Source: Terriglobus roseus | GTDB lineage: Bacteria; Acidobacteriota; Terriglobia; Terriglobales; Acidobacteriaceae | Length of the DNA stretch: 64,000 nucleotides | Reading direction: 5' to 3' | Assembly (NCBI RefSeq): GCF_900102185.1 | Contig: NZ_LT629690.1 | Span: 2,108,001-2,172,000, forward strand | Part shown: piece by piece, positions 44,463 through 53,878 of the stretch | Position numbering within the stretch: position 1 is the first letter of the stretch | Layout of the letters: every line of letters starts with the position of its first letter | Position numbers and translations under genes: made by a program | Notes under the pieces: generated by a model | What the model was told of the DNA's origin: nothing | What the model saw: the letters and a program-made list of their open reading frames with translations, nothing else | Database searches by the model: none

Positions 44463-44840
44463 TTAGTTGCGCATCTGGTCCTTCACCTGGCGTGCCAGCC
44501 GGGCAATCTCATCGAGTCGTTTCTGATCTTCCGGGGTTGCTTCGCGTCCCTGAAGATCGGCTCGAAGCTGTTGCGTCAGCGCCAGCAGCCGATTGGCGTT
44601 GTCCACCATACGCTTCTTTCGGTCCAGTTTGCGAGCTTCTTCACGACGACGAATCAAGGCAGGATCGATCCCGGTGTCCGGGTCGCTGGCGGTGCCGAGC
44701 GGCATGTGAATATCGGATGAAGAATCGCCCGAGGGAACCCGGCCACCACTTGTCGGGGAAGGGTTGGGCGAACCGCTCTGGGCAGCAGCCGGCAGAGTGA
44801 CAAAGGATGCGAGAAGTAACAGCCGTACGGTTTTCGTCAT
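44463..44840 (-). CDS. Small secreted coiled-coil protein (paralogue 2)
   Basis: 125 residues; ATG at 44840 with a GAGAGG ribosome site. The signal peptide (about 1-20, ending PAAA) is followed by a Ser/Pro/Gly-rich linker (about 21-50) and a helical domain (about 58-125) with RKKRMVDNANRLLALTQQL and a closing LDEIARLARQVKDQMRN. The closing block is shared with the downstream paralogue at 44082-44390. It is divergent from the MscS gene. No known family recognised. Confidence 0.7.
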   Translation of the reverse strand: MTKTVRLLLLASFVTLPAAAQSGSPNPSPTSGGRVPSGDSSSDIHMPLGTASDPDTGIDPALIRRREEARKLDRKKRMVDNANRLLALTQQLRADLQGREATPEDQKRLDEIARLARQVKDQMRN

Positions 44841-44974
44841 GGGAAACCTCTCGTGTGGATATGCGGATGGGTTGCAGCGCGGGAGTGCCTGCGCCATCCT
44901 TAAGAGATCAGGACTGCTGGTTTTGGCCTGATTGTACCCCCGGCGGCTTCTGCCGCAAGAAGGACATTTTCAGC

Positions 44975-45937
44975 ATGATGCATCTTTTCGCTCTTCTCCT
45001 GGCCGCTGCCACCAAGCAACCGGCGGACTCCCACTCCGGGGAGACTTTTCACGATCTGGGGCAGAGCTGGCACGCCGACGTGGTGGACTTTGTCCGATTT
45101 GACGTGCCGAAGCTGGTTGTCATCCTGCTGATGGCATTTGCGCTTCAGAGCATCGTCAAGTTCTTTGTGAACCGCATGCGCCGCCTAGCGGACTCGTATC
45201 ACGGCACCCAGCGCGCATCGCAGTTGCGAACCATGGCGGCGATTGTTCGCGCTACGTGCTACGGACTGATCGGTTTCATTGCACTGCTGCAGATTCTGCA
45301 GTTGTTCAACATTGATCTGAAGCCTCTGCTGGCATCCGCCGGCGTGGTTGGCCTGGGAATTTCGTTTGGCGCGCAGAGCATGTTCAAGGACATGTTGAAT
45401 GGCGTCTTCATCCTGATTGAGGACCAGTTCAACGTTGGCGATGTAGTGACGATTGCCGGACTGACCGGAACGGTGGAGGATCTGACGCTTCGCTCAACGA
45501 CCTTGCGCGCGGGCGATGGCACGCTGAACTTCATTCCGAACTCGCAGATTGCTACCGTGTCGAACCTGACGCGTCAGTATTCGGTTGCGACACTCAATGT
45601 CGCGGTGGATGCGTCTGCCGATCCTGACCGGGTGATGGCGCTGCTGAAGACCGTGGCGATGGAAGTCCGCAAGGACGATGCGTTTCAGAATGTCGCGATT
45701 GCCGACCCGGATATTCTCGGCGTCGACAAGATCAATGGACGCGAGGTGATCTATCCGGTGAATATCCGCGTGAAGGCGAACCAGAAAGATCCGATTCTGC
45801 GTGCATTGCGGCGGCGGGTTCTGCTTGCGTTTGAGAAGGAAGGCATTCCGCTGGGGCTGCCGACGAGCACGATCGTGATGCAGGCGAAGGGCGATCCCAC
45901 ATTGGCGCAGCCTCCGGTTTCGATCACTGGAAGCTAG
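44975..45937 (+). CDS. Small-conductance mechanosensitive channel, MscS family
   Basis: 320 residues. The ATG at 44975 has AAGGA about ten bases upstream. Three membrane helices are visible: a hydrophobic start, one around 50-65 (LVVILLMAFALQSIVKFF) and one at about 90-110. The pore helix (about 115-140) reads LASAGVVGLGISFGAQSM, the Gly/Ala-rich MscS signature, followed by the beta domain start DQFNVGDVVTIAG and the C-terminal alpha/beta cage. It opens under membrane tension to release solutes on osmotic down-shock. A hairpin with G-T pairs follows the stop. Confidence 0.93.
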   Translation: MMHLFALLLAAATKQPADSHSGETFHDLGQSWHADVVDFVRFDVPKLVVILLMAFALQSIVKFFVNRMRRLADSYHGTQRASQLRTMAAIVRATCYGLIGFIALLQILQLFNIDLKPLLASAGVVGLGISFGAQSMFKDMLNGVFILIEDQFNVGDVVTIAGLTGTVEDLTLRSTTLRAGDGTLNFIPNSQIATVSNLTRQYSVATLNVAVDASADPDRVMALLKTVAMEVRKDDAFQNVAIADPDILGVDKINGREVIYPVNIRVKANQKDPILRALRRRVLLAFEKEGIPLGLPTSTIVMQAKGDPTLAQPPVSITGS

Positions 45938-45951
45938 TCAACGTAAATTGC

Positions 45952-45977
45952 AAGGGTGCGGCGGAAGCCGTGCCCTT
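45952..45977. terminator. Two-way hairpin between mscS and the SpoIIE phosphatase gene
   Basis: An 11-pair stem (45952-45962 with 45967-45977, two G-T pairs) with GGAA loop, followed by TTTTA on the plus strand. Confidence 0.65.
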
Positions 45978-48200
45978 TTAAACTTTGCGCGCGAGTACGA
46001 GGGTGATGTCGTCTGGTTGTTCCGCGCCACCGATCCATGCGTCCAGCGCAGCCATCACTTCTATGGAGATGACTTCCAGCGGCTGATCGCGATTGGCGCG
46101 GACCACGTCCAACAGGCGGTCTTCGCCAAACTCACCGAAGTCATTCTCCGGCTCAGTCACACCGTCGGAATAAGCGATGAGCAAGTCACCACTTTCCAGT
46201 TGAATAGTCTCCTGGTCGTAGCGCATGCCGTCCATCAGGCCGACCACGGTGCCACCTTTATCAAGCGCACGCACGCTGCCGTCTGGCTTCATGACAAAGG
46301 GCGGAAGCTGCCCTGCATTTGAATACGTGAGGCGTCCGCTGCGGTCGTCGTAGTGCGACAGGAAGAGCGTCGCGTACTTTTCTGGCTGCGTGGAGCGGTA
46401 GAGATGGCGATTAAGCAGCGCGAGGATGCGCGCAGGTGATTCGAAGAGCTCGCCGCATTCCAACGACTCCTGATGCGTGGCGCTTCGTGCCTCCTCGGAG
46501 AACAACTCCTCACTGGCGAAGCGGTAGGCGCGCACAGCCGCATGGAGCGTTGACATGAGCAGCGCTGCGGAGATTCCCTTGCCGCTGATATCGCCAAGCG
46601 CCAGGCCCATTCCGGTGACTTTCTTGGGCTGGTACGGGTCGTCATGGAAGATCAGGAAGTCGTAGTAGTCGCCGGAGACAGTACGAGCCGGGCGGCAGAT
46701 GCCGTGTAGCTGCAGCGATGGGATCCCCGAAAGCGAATGCGGGAAAAGGTTGGCCTGCACTTCCTGCGCGATGCTGAGTTCGCTCTGCATGCGCTCCTTT
46801 TCCTTCTGCTCTTCAATCAGTCGGCCCAGTGACCACGCCATGCGGTTGAAGGAACGCCCGAGGTCGGCAAGCTGATCGTCCTGCTGCACGTGAATGCGAT
46901 GCGAAAGGTCGCCACTGTCGATGGAAAGCGTTGCAGCATACAGGTCCTCGACGGAGCCGGTCATGGAACGCGTGAGCCGCATAGCGACGTAGAACGCAAA
47001 GATCTCAAGCAACGCGAAGATGATGCAGACGGCGATGAAGGAGAACCGCACCGCATCGGTGATGGAACTGGTGAGGCCTGTGCCAAAGAGTTGCTGGAAC
47101 AGAACCGAAGGCCGCGATGTGACAACAAGCGGCACCGGACGGATGTCTCCGCTCTCCCAGTTCAGAACCGGAAGACGCGAACGGAAGACCACCTGGTAGT
47201 CGAATAGATTTACCGAGCCTGGCCTTGTGCCACCCGAGACCCGCTGCTGCTTTGCATTGGAACGTACGCTGCCCGACGCGGTATCTTCCACGACCCCAGG
47301 AAGCAACGTCACTACGCCTAATCCCTTGGCCACGTTCGCGAGCAAGGGTTGCGTGACGGGCATGGTGCCAATCACGGTGATCATGTGACCGTTGCTCGAT
47401 GCCACGCGGTCCACAACCGACATGTACAACACGCCACCGTCTTCGGCGAAGACTTTGAGCTGTCCACCACGGCGCTGTTTAATCCAAGACGAGATCCGCA
47501 TGGGGCTATGCGCATTGCCCATGAAATCGCGGAACTCGATCTCCTGATCATCCAGATAGACCGAACGCTGTCGCATTCCCAAAGGGCGAGCCCCCTGAGA
47601 CGGCGTTGCACCTGCGGGCTGCCCGACAGGCTGTGGCGGTGGTCCTGTACGACGTCCCGTCGTAGTAGCAGCAGATGCTACTCGTCCTTCATCTCTTCCC
47701 TGTGCCAAATCGGCAGCAGTTGCTCCATCTTCCACGCGACGCGCGAGGGAGAACGCGAAGCCCGCATCACTGGTGCCCATGTTGTCTAACTGAAGCTGGA
47801 GATGCTGCGATGCCAGATGGACTGCAAACTGCCCCGCGGCAACATACGCAGAGAGGAAGACCAGCGTGAAGAACAGCACGACAGGCGTGAGGCCAATCAG
47901 CAGGTAGGTGAGGATCAGTTTGTTTCTCAGCCGCCATAGCAGGCCGTGCTTTGTTGCCCGATACAGGTATGGGACCGTCACGATGAGCGTGACAGCCAAT
48001 AGGCCCCAACGCAGGAGGAACGTCTGATCGCCCAGCGTGCCAGGGACAAATGCCAGCGCGATTAGCAGCGCGGTTATGCCCCACAGGATGCGCAGATACA
48101 GCGGAAAATGCGAAACATTGGCAGAGAGAGGCGCGCTCGTGGTGGCGTAGAGCGGGTCAGATACGTTGTTCTGCTGGCGGGGACGGAGGATAAGCGGCAT
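45978..48200 (-). CDS. Membrane SpoIIE-family (PPM-type) protein phosphatase with HAMP domain
   Basis: 740 residues from the ATG at 48200, which lies two bases after the stop of the upstream YihY gene. Three hydrophobic helices near the N-terminus (about 40-125) precede an extracytoplasmic sensor part with low-complexity Gly/Pro/Gln sequence. Another helix (about 405-425) leads into a HAMP domain (LTRSMTGSVEDLYAATLSIDSGDLSHRI region) and a coiled coil. The C-terminal PP2C-like domain has SGDYYDFLIF, GDISGKGISAALLMS, YSNAGQLPPFVM and YSDGVTEPEN. Such proteins dephosphorylate anti-anti-sigma factors and so switch on sigma factors. No such partner is nearby. Confidence 0.92.
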   Translation of the reverse strand: MPLILRPRQQNNVSDPLYATTSAPLSANVSHFPLYLRILWGITALLIALAFVPGTLGDQTFLLRWGLLAVTLIVTVPYLYRATKHGLLWRLRNKLILTYLLIGLTPVVLFFTLVFLSAYVAAGQFAVHLASQHLQLQLDNMGTSDAGFAFSLARRVEDGATAADLAQGRDEGRVASAATTTGRRTGPPPQPVGQPAGATPSQGARPLGMRQRSVYLDDQEIEFRDFMGNAHSPMRISSWIKQRRGGQLKVFAEDGGVLYMSVVDRVASSNGHMITVIGTMPVTQPLLANVAKGLGVVTLLPGVVEDTASGSVRSNAKQQRVSGGTRPGSVNLFDYQVVFRSRLPVLNWESGDIRPVPLVVTSRPSVLFQQLFGTGLTSSITDAVRFSFIAVCIIFALLEIFAFYVAMRLTRSMTGSVEDLYAATLSIDSGDLSHRIHVQQDDQLADLGRSFNRMAWSLGRLIEEQKEKERMQSELSIAQEVQANLFPHSLSGIPSLQLHGICRPARTVSGDYYDFLIFHDDPYQPKKVTGMGLALGDISGKGISAALLMSTLHAAVRAYRFASEELFSEEARSATHQESLECGELFESPARILALLNRHLYRSTQPEKYATLFLSHYDDRSGRLTYSNAGQLPPFVMKPDGSVRALDKGGTVVGLMDGMRYDQETIQLESGDLLIAYSDGVTEPENDFGEFGEDRLLDVVRANRDQPLEVISIEVMAALDAWIGGAEQPDDITLVLARKV

Positions 48201-48202
48201 GC

Positions 48203-49162
48203 CTAGGATTCCCCCCGTGCCTGCAAGGCCGCCATGTGCATCGCATGCCGTGTTGCAGAGAAATGTGCTCCTGCCAGCAGGAGCAGTCCGCTGAGAAATG
48301 CCCAAAGCATCAGGCCTACCGAGATGTAAAACGGCCCGTAAACATTTTCAAGATCAAGATGCGGCAGAGTGAAGATGTACAGGAACTTTGCCCCCTCCCA
48401 GAGCAAGCCCGTCACGATTGCAGTGGGCAACACCGCCATGGGGGGAATCTTGCGATTGGGCAGGATCCAGTAGATCAGGAAAAAGATACCGATGGAACTG
48501 ATGGTGGCCACAACGCTGAGAAATCCATTGGATAGCGCGGTGTAAAACACATTGTTCGTATGGCCAAAGAAGATGAAACCAAGCACCGACTTCTGCGCGG
48601 TGGACATGGCCACCGAGAACATGGCAAGCAGCCCGACGGAGATGGCCAGTCCTAGCGAAACAAGCTGATTGCCGAGATAGCTGCGATTCTTGGGAGCGCG
48701 CCACACATTGTTCAACGCCACTTCCAGTGGCAGAAACACGCCTGTGCTGCTGATGAACAGCATGATCACCGAGAAGATCTGCACGCTCTTGTGGGGATGA
48801 GCGAGCAGATTCATGTTGCGCATGACGAAGTCCTGCCCCGTTGGCAGGTAGCTGTACATGAGTTCGCTAACAACGTTCGCCATCTGCTGCGAATGAAAAA
48901 CATTGCGCGACAGTGTGAGCAGCAACACGATAAATGGGAACAAGGACAGGATCACGTTAGCGGCGACAGAAAAGGCGTAGGTATGAACGTCTGTCTGTGT
49001 CAGATAACGCAGCAGTTCCATGAATTGTGCCGCAGAGCCGCCCTCCACCGGATCGGGCCAAAGCTCTCGTTCGCCAGGTGCTTCACTGACCTTACTGAGC
49101 TTTTCCGCTGCCTCCGCCGGCACGGGTTCGCTTGCGTTTTCCTGCGGCGTGATAAACGGCAT
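48203..49162 (-). CDS. YihY/BrkB-family inner-membrane protein
   Basis: 319 residues with six membrane helices (from about residue 55 to 310). Family motifs are visible: an N-terminal amphipathic stretch before ANVILSLFPFIVLLL, the segment YLPTGQDFVM, and the downstream TGLLWEGAKFLYIFTL and LENVYGPFYISVGLMLW. Formerly miscalled ribonuclease BN, the family is now regarded as a membrane protein of unclear, possibly transport-related, function. A charged leader of about 40 residues precedes the core. It is coupled to the SpoIIE phosphatase gene two bases downstream. Confidence 0.9.
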   Translation of the reverse strand: MPFITPQENASEPVPAEAAEKLSKVSEAPGERELWPDPVEGGSAAQFMELLRYLTQTDVHTYAFSVAANVILSLFPFIVLLLTLSRNVFHSQQMANVVSELMYSYLPTGQDFVMRNMNLLAHPHKSVQIFSVIMLFISSTGVFLPLEVALNNVWRAPKNRSYLGNQLVSLGLAISVGLLAMFSVAMSTAQKSVLGFIFFGHTNNVFYTALSNGFLSVVATISSIGIFFLIYWILPNRKIPPMAVLPTAIVTGLLWEGAKFLYIFTLPHLDLENVYGPFYISVGLMLWAFLSGLLLLAGAHFSATRHAMHMAALQARGES

Positions 49163-49339
49163 AGGGGCTGGTCTGCCGACTCCTGGAAAGGCGGTTGGAA
49201 CGATGCTAGCAGAGGCGGCATAGGGGATGCTTGCACACCCTCATTTGACCGCAAGGCTTTGAAATTGAGACGTGTAAGAGCCTTGGAAAGACGCGATGCC
49301 ATCCCGTTAGAACGCGAAGGTGATAGGCTCTTCGGCACG

Positions 49340-50548
49340 ATGTCTCCCCGCTCCAAGATCGCGCTTTCCCGCCGTGCATTCCTCTCCGGAATGACTGCCG
49401 CTGGTTGCGCGTATTCGCTGGGAGGATGGAGCCAGGCGGCTGAGAATATTCATTTCAATGTGGCCGAATACGATCGCGACAATATTCTCGCCGGGGCAGC
49501 CGATGCCCTGAAGCTGGCACCGCAGACCGTCACCTCTGTGCCCGCACCTAAGAAGCTGGCGAGTCCTCATTTGTATTTTTCAGAGGACACGGAGTGGTTC
49601 GCGATCGAGGGTGGTCACTTTGAGCATCGACCCGGGTATTCCAATCCTGCGGCGTTTTCGCAACATCGCGATGCGCTGGTGCGGATGAACGGCGTGGTGG
49701 CCGCGTGCGTTGCCGCGTGGCGGCTGACTTCAGAGGTGAAGTATGCGCAGCACGCCTTGAATCATCTGCGAGCCTGGTTCATCGACGCGGATACGCGGAT
49801 GGAGCCGAATCTGGATCATGCTGCCTGTATTCCGCCTTCCGTTGATGGCAGTTTTCGGGGTGTCGAAGACACGGTAATGCTGGCGGAGACTTCGCGTTGC
49901 GCGTCGTTTCTATGCGCTTACAACGGAGCTGCAACTGAGGATGATGCCGCCGCGCTGCGCAAATGGTTTACCGACTTCACCACGTGGATGAACGAAAGTA
50001 AGCCAGGCTTTATTGCGCGTGAGATGAAGGATCGCACCGCCATCTGCTGGACTCTGCAGGCGGCCGAAATGGCTCGATTCACGCGCAACGGCGCGCTGCA
50101 ACTGGATTGCCTGCATCGCTTCCGTGACAAGCTGCTGCGCGAGATGAATTTCGATGGCCAGTTCCCCGCCGAACTGCATCGGCCTGATGCTTATGCCGCG
50201 TCCATCTTCACACTGGATTGCCTTTCGATGACGTGCGAGGCGGTGTCGTCGCCGCTGGATCGGCTGTGGGACTACAACCTGCAGGACGGACGCGGCATGC
50301 GGTCAGCGGCGGCATGGCTGTTTCCTGTGCTGCTAAACCGTGGGGCCTGGAAGTTTCCATCTGACGCGGAACATTTCACCGATTGGCCTGTACGCCAGCC
50401 GAGCCTGTTACTCGCAGGACGTGCATACAGTCGCTCGGAATACATTGTGTTGTGGAAGCGTCTGCCGCTGGAACCGAAGAAGCCGGAGTTGCTCCGGACG
50501 TTTCCGATGCGACAGCCCGCACTCTGGACGGTACGTCCGCCTGCCTAA
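49340..50548 (+). CDS. Alginate lyase family protein with Tat-type signal
   Basis: 402 residues. It starts with a twin-arginine-type signal (LSRRAFLSGMTAAG). The mature part is an alpha/alpha-barrel with the family segments MNGVVAACVAAWRLT, YAQHALNHLRAWF, PSVDGSFRGVEDT, and KDRTAICWTLQAAEMARF, matching the alginate-lyase (PL5-like) superfamily as I know it. True PL5 enzymes cleave polymannuronate; here the neighbours are amino-sugar genes, so the substrate may be another polysaccharide. It is 28 bases before the GH20 gene, on the same strand, and probably leads that operon. The ribosome site is weak. Confidence 0.8.
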   Translation: MSPRSKIALSRRAFLSGMTAAGCAYSLGGWSQAAENIHFNVAEYDRDNILAGAADALKLAPQTVTSVPAPKKLASPHLYFSEDTEWFAIEGGHFEHRPGYSNPAAFSQHRDALVRMNGVVAACVAAWRLTSEVKYAQHALNHLRAWFIDADTRMEPNLDHAACIPPSVDGSFRGVEDTVMLAETSRCASFLCAYNGAATEDDAAALRKWFTDFTTWMNESKPGFIAREMKDRTAICWTLQAAEMARFTRNGALQLDCLHRFRDKLLREMNFDGQFPAELHRPDAYAASIFTLDCLSMTCEAVSSPLDRLWDYNLQDGRGMRSAAAWLFPVLLNRGAWKFPSDAEHFTDWPVRQPSLLLAGRAYSRSEYIVLWKRLPLEPKKPELLRTFPMRQPALWTVRPPA

Positions 50549-50576
50549 AGGCAGCCAAATCATTTAGTTTGTTTGC

Positions 50577-52691
50577 ATGGCCCTTGCCCCAAAGTTGCGC
50601 CGACTGTCTCTCCCCTGCACGTTGATGTTCAGTGTCACGGCTCTCTCGCAGATGGCGCTGATCCCTACGCCACGCGAGGCAAACGCTGTTCGTGCGATTC
50701 CTCTTTCGCAGGGTGTGAGCATTGTTTGTTCTGCGTGCAATGCAGACGACACTTTTGTAGTGAACGAACTTACGCGTCAGCTTCGTGAAAGCAACATTGT
50801 GGTTACTGCGTCCGGTTCGGCACACATCACTTTGTTGCGCTATGGCAGTGATGCAGGCAAACAGGCGTTGAGTGTCGCGCATGTGGCGTGGTCGCCCGAG
50901 ATGCAGGACGAGGGTTACGCCATTGTTCCTGACGCATCGGGCGTCAGCGTTGTGGGTGCGACGTCTGCGGGTGTGTTCTACGGGGCGATGACAGCAAAGC
51001 AACTGATCGCTGGTAGTGGCAACGCGGCGACTTTGCAGACAGCCAGCATTCGCGATTGGCCTGCGATGAAATATCGCGGTCTGCATGATGATCTTTCGCG
51101 CGGACCTGTGCCGACGCTTGCGTTTCAGAAGGAGTTGATTCGCAAGCTTGCGTCGTACAAGGTGAATGTCTATTCGCCGTATTTCGAAAACACGATGCAG
51201 TACCGCAGCGAGCCGCTGGCCGCACCTCCGGGAGGTTCGATCACGCCGGAGCAGGCGCGTGAGTTAGTTGCCTACGCTGCGCAATATCACATCACCGTGA
51301 TTCCCGAGCAGGAAGCATTTGGCCATCTGCATTACATGCTGAATCAGGAGATGTATGCGCCGCTGGCAGAGACTCCGCATGGACATGTGCTGGCGCCGGG
51401 GCAGCTGGGCTCTGTTGAGCTGACGAAGCGAATGTATACGGAGTTGGCAGCGGAGTATCCTTCGCCGCTATTGCACATTGGTGCAGATGAAACAGTTGAG
51501 CTTGGCAAGGGACAGACCAAAGCTGCAGTGGATTCACGTGGTCTTGGCCCTGTGTATCTTGACTATCTGCAAAAGACCGTTGCAGCGCTGAAGCCGTTGA
51601 ATCGTCGTTTTCTTTTCTGGGGCGATATTGCGATGAAGGAGCCTGCGCTGCTGAAGACGCTGCCGCCGGACTTTAAACAGCAGACCATTGCCGTAGGTTG
51701 GGAATACAACCCGCATACAAGTTTTGCTCCGTGGATTAAGCCGTACACCGATGCGGGTATGGAGTGCTGGGTGGCACCGGGCGTGAATAACTGGAGCCGC
51801 GTGTGGCCCAACTTCAACAATGCTCTGCCTAACATTCAGCAGTTCACCGCACAGGGTCAGGCTGCGGGTTGCACCGGGCAATTGAACACACTATGGGAAG
51901 ACGATGGCGAGGCATTGTTCAACAACAACTGGTATGCGCTGCTGTTTGGTGCGCAGGCCGCATGGCACAAGGGTGAAAGCTCGATTCCGCAGTTTCAGGA
52001 CAGCTTCGCCCAGGTGTTTCACGGCGATGCCAGCGGCAAGGTAAATGAAGCGCAGAAAGAATTGATGGCCGCGCATGCCGTCTTGAAGAACGGATTCAAG
52101 ACGAGCGATGCTTCCGACCTGCTGTTCTGGATTGATCCGTGGAGTGCTGACGGACAGATTTATGCGCCGAAGATTCGGCCTTATCTGCATGAGTTGCGCA
52201 TGCACGCGGAACAGGCGATTGTGTTAGTCGAACAGGCTCGTAACTCTGCAACATTGCGCGAGCAAGATGCTCTGGATGCAATGGAACTTGGCGCGCGCCG
52301 CATGGATCTGATCGGCTTGAAGTTTCAACTGACTGACGAGATGGCAACGACGTACGACAATGCCTATCGCTTGCAGAATGCTAAGGACAAAGACAGCCGC
52401 ACCGAAGTATCGCGCGATTTGAATGACATCAACGCGGTAAACGGCAAGCTGCAGGATCTGCGCAATCAGTATTCGTTGATGCGCGATCTGTATGAGGCTG
52501 CGTGGCTCAAAAGCAATCGCCCGTACTTCCTGCGTAATAACCTTGCGCGGTATGACTACACGCTGAACACGTGGCTTAGCCGCATTGATAAAGTGCGTTC
52601 CGCACAACGACAGTGGGACCGCACGCAAACGATTCCTCCGGCATCCGAAATTGGATTGCCCGCGCCGCCTGCGCCAGGAGCTCCTCAATGA
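50577..52691 (+). CDS. Secreted glycoside hydrolase family 20 (beta-N-acetylhexosaminidase-like)
   Basis: 704 residues with an N-terminal signal or anchor (about 8-25). The GH20b-like alpha/beta domain (about 30-155) precedes the TIM barrel, which starts at WPAMKYRGLHDDLSRGP. The catalytic Asp-Glu pair is Asp304-Glu305 in LLHIGADETVELG. Another barrel motif is HITVIPEQEAFGHLHYML. A helical C-terminal domain of about 250 residues is an addition to the core. GH20 enzymes remove terminal GlcNAc or GalNAc using the substrate acetamido group. It overlaps nagA by four bases, so released GlcNAc probably feeds that gene's product. Confidence 0.9.
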   Translation: MALAPKLRRLSLPCTLMFSVTALSQMALIPTPREANAVRAIPLSQGVSIVCSACNADDTFVVNELTRQLRESNIVVTASGSAHITLLRYGSDAGKQALSVAHVAWSPEMQDEGYAIVPDASGVSVVGATSAGVFYGAMTAKQLIAGSGNAATLQTASIRDWPAMKYRGLHDDLSRGPVPTLAFQKELIRKLASYKVNVYSPYFENTMQYRSEPLAAPPGGSITPEQARELVAYAAQYHITVIPEQEAFGHLHYMLNQEMYAPLAETPHGHVLAPGQLGSVELTKRMYTELAAEYPSPLLHIGADETVELGKGQTKAAVDSRGLGPVYLDYLQKTVAALKPLNRRFLFWGDIAMKEPALLKTLPPDFKQQTIAVGWEYNPHTSFAPWIKPYTDAGMECWVAPGVNNWSRVWPNFNNALPNIQQFTAQGQAAGCTGQLNTLWEDDGEALFNNNWYALLFGAQAAWHKGESSIPQFQDSFAQVFHGDASGKVNEAQKELMAAHAVLKNGFKTSDASDLLFWIDPWSADGQIYAPKIRPYLHELRMHAEQAIVLVEQARNSATLREQDALDAMELGARRMDLIGLKFQLTDEMATTYDNAYRLQNAKDKDSRTEVSRDLNDINAVNGKLQDLRNQYSLMRDLYEAAWLKSNRPYFLRNNLARYDYTLNTWLSRIDKVRSAQRQWDRTQTIPPASEIGLPAPPAPGAPQ

Positions 52692-53851
52692 CTGACGAAA
52701 CGAAACTCGCATCCGGCACACACCCGAAAGCCATCGCAGCGAAAACGCTGATCACTCCACACTCGGTAGTGCATGAGCCACTGCTGATTTTGGAAGACGG
52801 CAAGGTCCAACAGGTGACCTCGCTGGAACGCGACGTGTTGCCGGAAGGCGCGCTTTATCTGCCGGAAGCAACGCTCAGCGCTGGGTTCTTTGATGTCCAC
52901 GTGCATGGTGCGGGCGGACGCGATGTGATGGAAGGTACGCCCGAAGCCATTGATACCGTGGCACGCACGCTTGCACGGTACGGCACGACGCAGTTCCTTG
53001 CGACGACTGTCACCGCTGGCATCGACCACACTCTGCACGCATTGGAGAGCATCGCGAATGCAATTGAATCGGCAGCGCCGGAACATGGCGCAGAGATTCT
53101 GGGCATTCATCTGGAAGGGCCATTCCTTTCGCATGAAAAGCGCGGTGTACATAACCCAGAGTTGCTGGAGAAGCCTTCGGTTGCACTCTTTGACCGTTTT
53201 CAGGAAGCGGCACGAGGTCACATCAAACTGATGACCGTTGCTCCAGAACTACAGGATGCGCTGGAGATGATCGCGCATGCGAGCGAGAAGGGTGTCCGCA
53301 TCAGCATGGGTCACAGCGATGCAGTTGCAAGGCAAGCGCGAGCGGGCATCGCCGCAGGTGCTGTAAGCGCGACGCATACGTTCAATGCCATGCGTGGCCT
53401 AACGCAGCGTGAACCGGGCATGCTGGGCGTTGTACTGGATGCCAAAGAGCTGTATGCGGAATTAATCTGCGACGGCATTCACACCACGCCAGAGGCTGTC
53501 CGTCTGTGGTTCCGGATGAAGGGTGAGGAGCGCGCAATGTTGATCACCGACGGCATGGCCGCTACCGGCATGCCAGACGGCGAGTATCTGCTGGGTGACA
53601 TGAATGTCCAGGTGAAGGACGGAGTGGCGATGTACGCAGGCGTGCTGGCGGGGTCCGTGCTGACGATGGACCGCGCCGTTGCCAATGTACAGACCTTCAC
53701 CGGCTGCGGACTGGATACAGCCGTGCGGTTAGCGTCACGCAATCCCAAGAACATGCTGAGCCTGCCTTTTGACGAAGCGGAGGCGAGTTTCAATGTCTTC
53801 AACGCAGCAGGAAGCCGCGTAGGAACCATCCTGCGAGGAGAGGTTCTGTAA
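52688..53851 (+). CDS. nagA: N-acetylglucosamine-6-phosphate deacetylase
   Basis: 387 residues, the usual length. It removes acetate from GlcNAc-6-phosphate, a step shared by chitin, glycan and cell-wall recycling. The metal-dependent amidohydrolase barrel shows DVHVHGAGGRDVMEG (HxH), a ligand Glu in GIHLEGPFLS, MGHSDA and THTFNAMRGL, and the catalytic Asp in LITDGMAATG. The ATG lies in the GH20 stop (ATGA) with AGGAG about eight bases upstream. MurQ at 26.8 kb makes the same substrate from muramic acid. No sugar kinase is in the window. Confidence 0.96.
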   Translation: MTDETKLASGTHPKAIAAKTLITPHSVVHEPLLILEDGKVQQVTSLERDVLPEGALYLPEATLSAGFFDVHVHGAGGRDVMEGTPEAIDTVARTLARYGTTQFLATTVTAGIDHTLHALESIANAIESAAPEHGAEILGIHLEGPFLSHEKRGVHNPELLEKPSVALFDRFQEAARGHIKLMTVAPELQDALEMIAHASEKGVRISMGHSDAVARQARAGIAAGAVSATHTFNAMRGLTQREPGMLGVVLDAKELYAELICDGIHTTPEAVRLWFRMKGEERAMLITDGMAATGMPDGEYLLGDMNVQVKDGVAMYAGVLAGSVLTMDRAVANVQTFTGCGLDTAVRLASRNPKNMLSLPFDEAEASFNVFNAAGSRVGTILRGEVL

Positions 53852-53878
53852 CACTCCTGTCACCTGTAGACTCGATGC

